In this document: piece by piece, positions 6,838 to 10,538 of the stretch
How positions within the stretch are numbered: the first letter of the stretch is position 1
How the letters are laid out: each line of letters starts with the position of its first letter
Source: Clostridia bacterium
Lineage (GTDB): Bacteria; Bacillota; Clostridia; Oscillospirales; CAG-272
Direction: 5' to 3'
NCBI GenBank assembly: GCA_017960705.1
Contig: JAGCYR010000131.1
Coordinates: 1-10,538 of the forward strand
Length of the DNA: 10,538 nt
Notes under the pieces: model-generated
What the model was told of the DNA's origin: nothing
Seen by the model: only the letters and a program-made list of their open reading frames with translations
The model's database searches: none
Program-made: the position numbers and the translations under genes

Positions 6838-7221
6838 TCATCCCCCGCCGGCAAGCGAGAGGGCGAGTTTGGTAAGCGTTAAGAAATCGGGCAGGCAGAG
6901 AAGAAGGATCTCGCCCCGCCCGACGCACTCCAAAGCGGAGGCTGCGCCGCTTTCCCCAAGTTCGCGGCAGACCCCCGAACCGATCTCGGTAAGATACCCG
7001 CAAGAGAGCACTTTGAGCAGCGTTTCAAGGTACGGCGAGAGGGCGGAACCGGCGGCAAGATCGCAAAAAATCGCGACCGCCCCCCCGAGCCGCCGGAGGA
7101 AGAACAGAAGCAGAAGAAGGATCCCGGAGAGCGAGACGAGCGGCGCGATCCGCCCGTTCTGACCCTTCAGGACCGTCCCGGCAAGAGCGGTCAGCAGGGC
7201 GATCCCGACCAGCTTCAGCAT
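6838..7221 (-). CDS. spoIIIAD: Stage III sporulation protein AD
   Basis: A 127-residue, very hydrophobic protein with membrane helices about 2-18, 26-43, 62-80 and 104-124. Family features are the KLVGIALLTALAGTVLKGQ start (3-21), the small-residue LVSLSGILLLLLF segment (28-40), and the terminal PDFLTLTKLALSLAG (111-125). SpoIIIAD is a membrane partner in the SpoIIIA complex and has been compared with small membrane subunits of secretion systems. Start and upstream stop overlap as TGATG, so translation is probably coupled with spoIIIAC. Size and position match the family. Confidence 0.92.
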   Translation of the reverse strand: MLKLVGIALLTALAGTVLKGQNGRIAPLVSLSGILLLLLFFLRRLGGAVAIFCDLAAGSALSPYLETLLKVLSCGYLTEIGSGVCRELGESGAASALECVGRGEILLLCLPDFLTLTKLALSLAGGG

Positions 7222-7415
7222 CAGATGCCGAACACCTCCCGCACCGCGTCGAAGAGGTCCCCGATCTCGCGGACGAGAAGCAGGAAAACGATCACGATCC
7301 CGGCGATCGAGAGCAGGGTCGACTGTTCCTCCCGCCCGGCTTTCCCGAGGATCTGGCAGGCGACCGAGACGAGAAAACCCACCCCGGCGATCTTGAGGAT
7401 CAAGGAGACGTCCAT
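7221..7415 (-). CDS. spoIIIAC: Stage III sporulation protein AC
   Basis: A 64-residue two-helix membrane protein (helices about 4-22 and 34-49), the normal length for SpoIIIAC. Recognisable elements are LILKIAGVGFLVSVACQILGK (5-25), then a polar turn AGREEQ (26-31), LLSIAGIVIVFLLLV (34-48), and the amphipathic tail EIGDLFDAVREVFGI (50-64). AAAGGA with an A-rich spacer precedes the ATG at 7415. It follows the spoIIIAB stop by 16 bases and overlaps spoIIIAD by one base. Confidence 0.94.
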   Translation of the reverse strand: MDVSLILKIAGVGFLVSVACQILGKAGREEQSTLLSIAGIVIVFLLLVREIGDLFDAVREVFGI

Positions 7416-7431
7416 CGTTTTTTTCCTTTCG

Positions 7432-7905
7432 TCAGATAACCAGCAGAAGAAAGAGCAACCCGCCCGTGAGGATCAGCGTGGAGCGCAGTCTGACGCGGAC
7501 GGCGCCGTCCTTCTTTTCACGCGAAACGATCCCGTCGAGCTCCGCGATCGCGCGGTCGCAGGCGGCGAGCTCCTCGTCCTTGTTCGGCGCGCCGGCTCCC
7601 GCGAAAAAACCGTCGAGCAGCGCGGCGGCGTCGGGCGGGAGCGGCAAAGATAAGCTCCGGAACGCAGAAAGCGGGTCGCCGTGATCGAGCGCGTCGAAGA
7701 AACCCGCTTTTTGCAAAGCGGGGAGATCCGAAGTCCGGCAGACGTCGGAGAGCGGGCGGGAAAAACAGGCGATCTCGCGCCGGATCCGCAGAAGAAGGGA
7801 AAGGAACTCCGACGTGATCCGGGTCTTTTCGTTTTCGCGCCGACGGATCCCGAGCGGCAAAAGAAAGAGGCAGCCGAGATAAAGGATACAGACGGTCCAC
7901 CGCAC
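7432..7905 (-). CDS. spoIIIAB: Stage III sporulation protein AB
   Basis: A 157-residue protein with an N-terminal membrane helix (about 3-20), a long helical cytoplasmic or mother-cell domain (about 30-137) and a C-terminal hydrophobic helix (about 141-157). SpoIIIAB resembles the GspF-type inner-membrane protein of secretion systems, and the Glu-Phe-Leu-x-Leu-Leu-x-x-Ile-Arg segment (33-42) fits its conserved part. No ATG is available in this region. GTG at 7905 begins two bases before the end of the preceding stop region, with GGCGGG upstream, and gives the usual length (about 160-175). It starts two bases after the spoIIIAA stop codon, so expression is probably coupled. The frame remains open upstream within spoIIIAA, but that is a shadow. 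Confidence 0.9.
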   Translation of the reverse strand: MRWTVCILYLGCLFLLPLGIRRRENEKTRITSEFLSLLLRIRREIACFSRPLSDVCRTSDLPALQKAGFFDALDHGDPLSAFRSLSLPLPPDAAALLDGFFAGAGAPNKDEELAACDRAIAELDGIVSREKKDGAVRVRLRSTLILTGGLLFLLLVI

Positions 7906-7907
7906 GG

Positions 7908-8840
7908 CTATCCCGCCTTGTCCCGCGGGGGCGCCGCCTCGTAGCGGACGAATCCGCCGTCGGGGGCGCGTCTGATCCCGATAAATCCCCCGAAGATCCC
8001 CGCCCGGAGCAGGGGGGAGATCGGGGAGTCGGCGAAAAGACGTTCGAGCGAAGAGCCGTGGACCGTTGCGACGATCGGAACGCCGCCCGATTCGACCCTG
8101 CGAATGGCGGCGACCTCCTCCGCCCCGCCGATCTCGTCGATCAGGATCACGTCGGGGGAGAGGGTGCGGGTCGCGACGGCGATCCCCTCGGCTTTCCCGC
8201 AGCCGGTGAGCAGATCGACGCACGCGCCCTCGCCGTACCAGTCGCCCGAGAGCTCCCCCCGGCAGTCTACGATCGCCGTCCGGAGCGGGCGGGGACCGTT
8301 TGAGAGCCGCCGCCCGAGATCGCGCAGGACGGTGGTCTTTCCGCATCCCGGCGGCGCGAAGATCAGCAGCCCCCGGCGGCATCCCTCCCGGCGGAAGACC
8401 CGCTCGGCGAGTTCCCCCGCGTCCTCTACAGCGCGGGGGATCCGGATCACGACCGATTCGACCCGCCGGATCCCGACGATCCTTCCGTTCTCGGTGACGA
8501 AATCCCCCGCGATCCCCGCCCGCGAGCCGCCGGGGAGGGGAAGATAGCCCTCGCGGATGCAGTCGAGGTAGGCGTAGAGCGAGCCGCCCGCGATCCCGCG
8601 GACGAACGCCGAAAGCTCCTCTTCGGTAAGGGAGACCGGGAGCGCCGCCATGCGCCCGCCGAGCAGAAGAAACGCGGGACGGCGGGCGTGAAGACGGATC
8701 TCTCGGACAATATCGTCAAAGCCGACAGACGCCTCCCGCACCCGTGAGATCTCCCGGAGCAGACGGTCGGGAAGACGGCGAAAGACCGATGAACAAAGGG
8801 CGGGAACGGGATCGCGGGGGTCGGAGCAGGAGAGAGTCAT
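7908..8840 (-). CDS. spoIIIAA: Stage III sporulation protein AA, secretion-type ATPase
   Basis: A 310-residue cytoplasmic ATPase, first gene of the operon, related to secretion ATPases and thought to energise the mother-cell channel. The N-terminal region carries GYLPLPGGSRAGIAG (98-112), a family landmark before the nucleotide-binding domain. Walker A is APPGCGKTT (162-170), Walker B is VILIDEIGG (231-239), and a sensor-like ATVHGSS follows at 258-264. LSGDWYGEG and TRTLSPDVILIDE around 197-236 are also typical. All catalytic motifs look intact. The ATG at 8840 follows AAAGGGGTGA with good spacing; an in-frame TTG at 8867 is a weaker alternative. The family's promoter in Bacillus is sigma-E dependent; upstream (8841-8940, minus strand) I could not find a convincing sigma-E box pair, nor a clear sigma-A one. 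Confidence 0.96.
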   Translation of the reverse strand: MTLSCSDPRDPVPALCSSVFRRLPDRLLREISRVREASVGFDDIVREIRLHARRPAFLLLGGRMAALPVSLTEEELSAFVRGIAGGSLYAYLDCIREGYLPLPGGSRAGIAGDFVTENGRIVGIRRVESVVIRIPRAVEDAGELAERVFRREGCRRGLLIFAPPGCGKTTVLRDLGRRLSNGPRPLRTAIVDCRGELSGDWYGEGACVDLLTGCGKAEGIAVATRTLSPDVILIDEIGGAEEVAAIRRVESGGVPIVATVHGSSLERLFADSPISPLLRAGIFGGFIGIRRAPDGGFVRYEAAPPRDKAG

Positions 8841-8913
8841 TCGTTCACCCCTTTCCGCTGTGACCAAGAATTAGCATAATAACGGTCAGTTTTCGACAAA
8901 TTTTTCTTTTTTC

Positions 8914-8942
8914 TTGACAATTTCGACAGATTGTGATATATT
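8914..8942 (+). promoter_or_regulatory. Sigma-A promoter of the AbrB-like gene
   Basis: TTGACA (8914-8919) and TATATT (8937-8942) are separated by 17 bases on the plus strand, a near-perfect vegetative promoter. The leader to the ATG at 9009 is about 60 bases. The spacer contains TTTCGACAGA (8921-8930), a near copy of TTTCGACAAA at 8891-8900, so a repressor binding there would block the promoter. Confidence 0.87.
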
Positions 8943-9008
8943 AGACAATGGTTACGGGCTTGCCGCCTGACCGACAAAACGTACTGACATGACACGGAGG
9001 AATTGACA

Positions 9009-9260
9009 ATGAAATCGATCGGTATCGTCAGAAGGATCGACGCGCTCGGACGGATCGTCATTCCGAAAGAGATGCGGAAATCACTTTATCTGGAGGAAGG
9101 GGATCCCGTGGATATCTCGTCGGAGAACGACGCGATCGTGATCCGGAAATCCGGTTCCGTCTGCGTTTTCTGCGGCAAGAACGGCGGAGATCTGACCACG
9201 TTCCGCGGTCGTTCGGTCTGCGCCGCGTGTCTGCGCGAACTCGGCGAAAAGAAGGACTGA
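9009..9260 (+). CDS. AbrB-family transition-state regulator with C-terminal Cys4 motif
   Basis: An 83-residue DNA-binding protein. The N-terminal swapped-hairpin AbrB domain (1-47) is unmistakable: MKSIGIVRRIDALGRIVIPKEMRKSL, with the Arg/Lys residues that contact DNA, then EGDPVDI and DAIVIRK. The C-terminal part is not the dimerisation tail of Bacillus AbrB. It has two CxxC pairs, C52/C55 and C71/C74, suggesting a small zinc-binding knuckle, a form frequent in Clostridia. The ATG at 9009 follows GGAGG with an eight-base spacer; a TTG two codons earlier is less likely. AbrB proteins govern the switch from growth to stationary phase and sporulation. Here the gene diverges from spoIIIAA across 168 bases, so a role in the control of sporulation genes, or autoregulation, is plausible but only inferred. 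Confidence 0.94.
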   Translation: MKSIGIVRRIDALGRIVIPKEMRKSLYLEEGDPVDISSENDAIVIRKSGSVCVFCGKNGGDLTTFRGRSVCAACLRELGEKKD

Positions 9261-9314
9261 CGCCGGACGGTACAACCTATGCCCGTCCTACTCTGATTAT
9301 TCCCTTTTCCCAAA

Positions 9315-9349
9315 ACCAAAACGCCTCCCGCAAGGGGAGGCGTTTTGGT
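9315..9349. terminator. Strong hairpin terminator between convergent genes
   Basis: ACCAAAACGCCTCCC (9315-9329) pairs perfectly with GGGAGGCGTTTTGGT (9335-9349), a 15-bp stem around a five-base loop. The GC core followed by TTTT on both strands suits termination from either side: the AbrB-like gene from the left and the pfkA unit from the right, whose last gene stops at 9358. The T tract lies within the stem arm, so termination would use the GC core plus U run. Confidence 0.85.
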
Positions 9350-9357
9350 ATTATAGG

Positions 9358-9735
9358 TTATGAAAGGCGTATTTGAAGAAGAGAAAAGAGGAAAGTGAGC
9401 AGGGCGGTGAGCAGGACCAGAACCGAGAAGCCGATCTTGAAAAAGTAGTTGATCGAGCTGACGTTTTCCTCTTTCCTCTGAAAGGTGCGGAAGAGCATCC
9501 CGAACCCGATCCCGAAGCCGAAGGCGAGCGACAGGAAGGCGGTGAGGTAGGAGGAGACGGTCAGATCCTTATCCGTGTAGACGTAGAGCATCACGAGGAA
9601 AGCGGCGGCGGCGAGCACGAAGAAGACGACCGAGAGGATCCCGAACGCCTTTTCCTTACGCGACGGCGCTTCGGGCTCCGCCGCGATCTCTTCCGGTCTC
9701 TTTCCGAGCTCCGGATCCCGATTCCCGGTATTCAT
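9358..9735 (-). CDS. Small three-helix membrane protein, function unknown
   Basis: A 125-residue protein I do not recognise. It has a polar, Glu/Pro-rich N-terminus (1-29), then three hydrophobic segments at about 30-52, 62-84 and 98-121, with short charged loops (YTDKD at 53-57, RTFQRKEEN at 83-91). No catalytic or metal-binding motif is visible and there is no signal peptide. Its ATG overlaps the pfkA stop by one base (TGATG), so the two are probably co-transcribed and coupled; I see no strong independent ribosome site. A GTG one codon earlier would also be possible. Codon use resembles that of its neighbours. The downstream hairpin at 9315-9349 ends the unit. Confidence 0.78.
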   Translation of the reverse strand: MNTGNRDPELGKRPEEIAAEPEAPSRKEKAFGILSVVFFVLAAAAFLVMLYVYTDKDLTVSSYLTAFLSLAFGFGIGFGMLFRTFQRKEENVSSINYFFKIGFSVLVLLTALLTFLFSLLQIRLS

Positions 9736-10538
9736 CACAGTCCGAGAAGGTCGACCTTTTCGTAGAGCGAAACGAGGTCGGCGCGTTTCTTTTCGCAGAA
9801 GCGCTTCATCTCGTCGACCTGCTCCGCCGTGAAGGGATCGAGGTCGCCCGGCTGCAGCTTGCCCTTATACATTCTGTCGAGCACCAGCGCGTAGCGGATC
9901 TCGGTCGAAACGATCTTGCCCGCGCGCGAGCAGATGACGATATTGGATTTGCCCTCGAGCAGCTGTTCGACGGCGAAGACGCCCATCATGGACGAGAGCA
10001 GACGGTCCTCCAGCGTCGGGGTGCCGCCGCGGACGACGTGCGCGAGCCGTGCGAAGCGGGATTCAACTCCGGTCTCCCGCTCGACGCGCTCGGTAAACGA
10101 CGGACCGAACTCGTGTCCGCAGCCCTCCGAGACGATGATGATAAAGTTCCGCTTGCCGAGCGCCTTGGAACGCTTGATCTTCTCGATCGTGCCGTCGGCG
10201 TCGAACTTGATCTCGGGGATGGCGACGGCGGTCGCGCCCGAGGCGATGCCCGAACGAAGCGCGATATCGCCCGCGTCGCGGCCCATGACCTCGACGACGT
10301 TGCAGCGCGCGTGGGATTCGCAGGTGTCACGCAGACGGTCGACCATCTCGATCACGGTGTTCATCGCGGTATCGAATCCGATCGAAAGATCGGTCGAGGT
10401 GATGTCGTTGTCGATCGTGCCGGGAAGACCCACGCAGGGGATCCCGTGGTTGGTGAGGTCGGTCGCGCCGCGGAAGGTTCCGTCGCCGCCGATGGCGACG
10501 ATCCCGTCGATCTCAAGACGGCGGCAGGTCTCGACGGC
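9735..10538 (-). CDS. pfkA: ATP-dependent 6-phosphofructokinase (N-terminus beyond window edge)
   Basis: The last 267 residues of phosphofructokinase, which converts fructose 6-phosphate plus ATP to fructose 1,6-bisphosphate in glycolysis. The frame is open to the right edge, and comparison with the E. coli enzyme suggests roughly 85 N-terminal residues are missing. Visible motifs are IGGDGTFRGA (16-25 of the partial), with Gly rather than Asp after GGD, and GLPGTIDNDI (37-46), carrying the catalytic Asp. The two Gly positions are those of ATP-using rather than pyrophosphate-using enzymes. MGRDAGD, RETGVESR and HVVRGGTP (in place of the HIQRGG of E. coli) contribute the fructose-6-phosphate site. 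A GTG at 10433 lies inside the GLPGTIDND motif and is not the start. It is followed by a small membrane protein gene. Confidence 0.95.
   Translation of the reverse strand, partial: AVETCRRLEIDGIVAIGGDGTFRGATDLTNHGIPCVGLPGTIDNDITSTDLSIGFDTAMNTVIEMVDRLRDTCESHARCNVVEVMGRDAGDIALRSGIASGATAVAIPEIKFDADGTIEKIKRSKALGKRNFIIIVSEGCGHEFGPSFTERVERETGVESRFARLAHVVRGGTPTLEDRLLSSMMGVFAVEQLLEGKSNIVICSRAGKIVSTEIRYALVLDRMYKGKLQPGDLDPFTAEQVDEMKRFCEKKRADLVSLYEKVDLLGL

Noticed and set aside
5714..7003. Upstream extension of the spoIIIAF frame to 579 codons
   Set aside because: The extension is an alternative frame of spoIIIAE and spoIIIAD, composed of Arg-rich sequence; the ATG at 5713 gives a normal SpoIIIAF.
9373..9765. 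Plus-strand Glu/Arg-rich frame of 130 codons opposite the small membrane protein
   Set aside because: Highly charged, repetitive composition is what the complement of a Leu/Phe/Ser-rich membrane protein gives; no ribosome site. The minus-strand frame has clean helices and overlaps the pfkA stop.
9735..9770. Near-palindrome GAGAAGGTCGACCTTTTC at the pfkA 3' end considered as an operator
   Set aside because: It lies inside the coding sequence (Glu-Lys-Val-Asp-Leu-Leu) with one mismatch and has no promoter nearby; codon use explains it.
1..10538. Mobile element, phage, CRISPR or defence system
   Set aside because: No transposase, integrase, terminal repeats, spacer arrays or defence motifs were found; every long gene fits a chromosomal housekeeping, sporulation or metabolic family.

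Overview
The window looks like chromosomal DNA from a GC-rich, endospore-forming Firmicute of the Clostridia type. The evidence is a complete eight-gene spoIIIA operon, an AbrB-type transition-state regulator with a Cys4 tail, Shine-Dalgarno sites of the AGGAG type, near-consensus sigma-A promoters, and strongly GC-rich third codon positions. The genus cannot be named from this sequence alone. I see no phage, transposon, CRISPR, tRNA or rRNA sequence.

Layout. (1) 1-2972: an AraC-family regulator (minus strand, cut by the left edge at its C-terminus) diverges from two adjacent plus-strand Gfo/Idh/MocA-family oxidoreductases. The 110-bp divergent gap holds an AT-rich direct repeat with a 21-bp period and a perfect inverted repeat, both plausible operator elements. 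(2) 2993-3027: a two-way terminator separates this cassette from the convergent asd gene. (3) 3037-4184: asd encodes an aspartate-semialdehyde dehydrogenase of the archaeal/fungal-like class, with its own consensus promoter. (4) 4208-8840: spoIIIAA-AB-AC-AD-AE-AF-AG-AH, in canonical order on the minus strand, with mostly overlapping or nearly abutting genes. (5) 8841-9008: a divergent control region with a consensus promoter for the AbrB-like gene (9009-9260, plus). (6) 9315-9349: a strong 15-bp hairpin, probably a two-way terminator. (7) 9358-10538: a minus-strand pair, pfkA (5' end cut off by the right edge) followed by a small three-helix membrane protein that overlaps its stop codon.

How the genes fit together. 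The spoIIIA products form the mother-cell half of the SpoIIIA-SpoIIQ channel between mother cell and forespore. SpoIIIAA is the cytoplasmic ATPase, AB/AC/AD/AE are membrane components, and AF/AG/AH carry ring-building domains on the outer face. The AbrB-like regulator diverges from this operon and may help control it, though that link is positional only. asd (lysine/threonine/methionine branch and diaminopimelate) and pfkA (glycolysis) are housekeeping genes. The AraC/Gfo/Idh cassette resembles a small inducible sugar or polyol oxidation module with no transporter in view.

I found no convincing undescribed system. The points most worth a second look are the AraC-type operator architecture, the second oxidoreductase with a WHxH motif replacing the usual glycine fingerprint, an unusually compact SpoIIIAG, and the repeated GACA elements between spoIIIAA and the AbrB-like gene.
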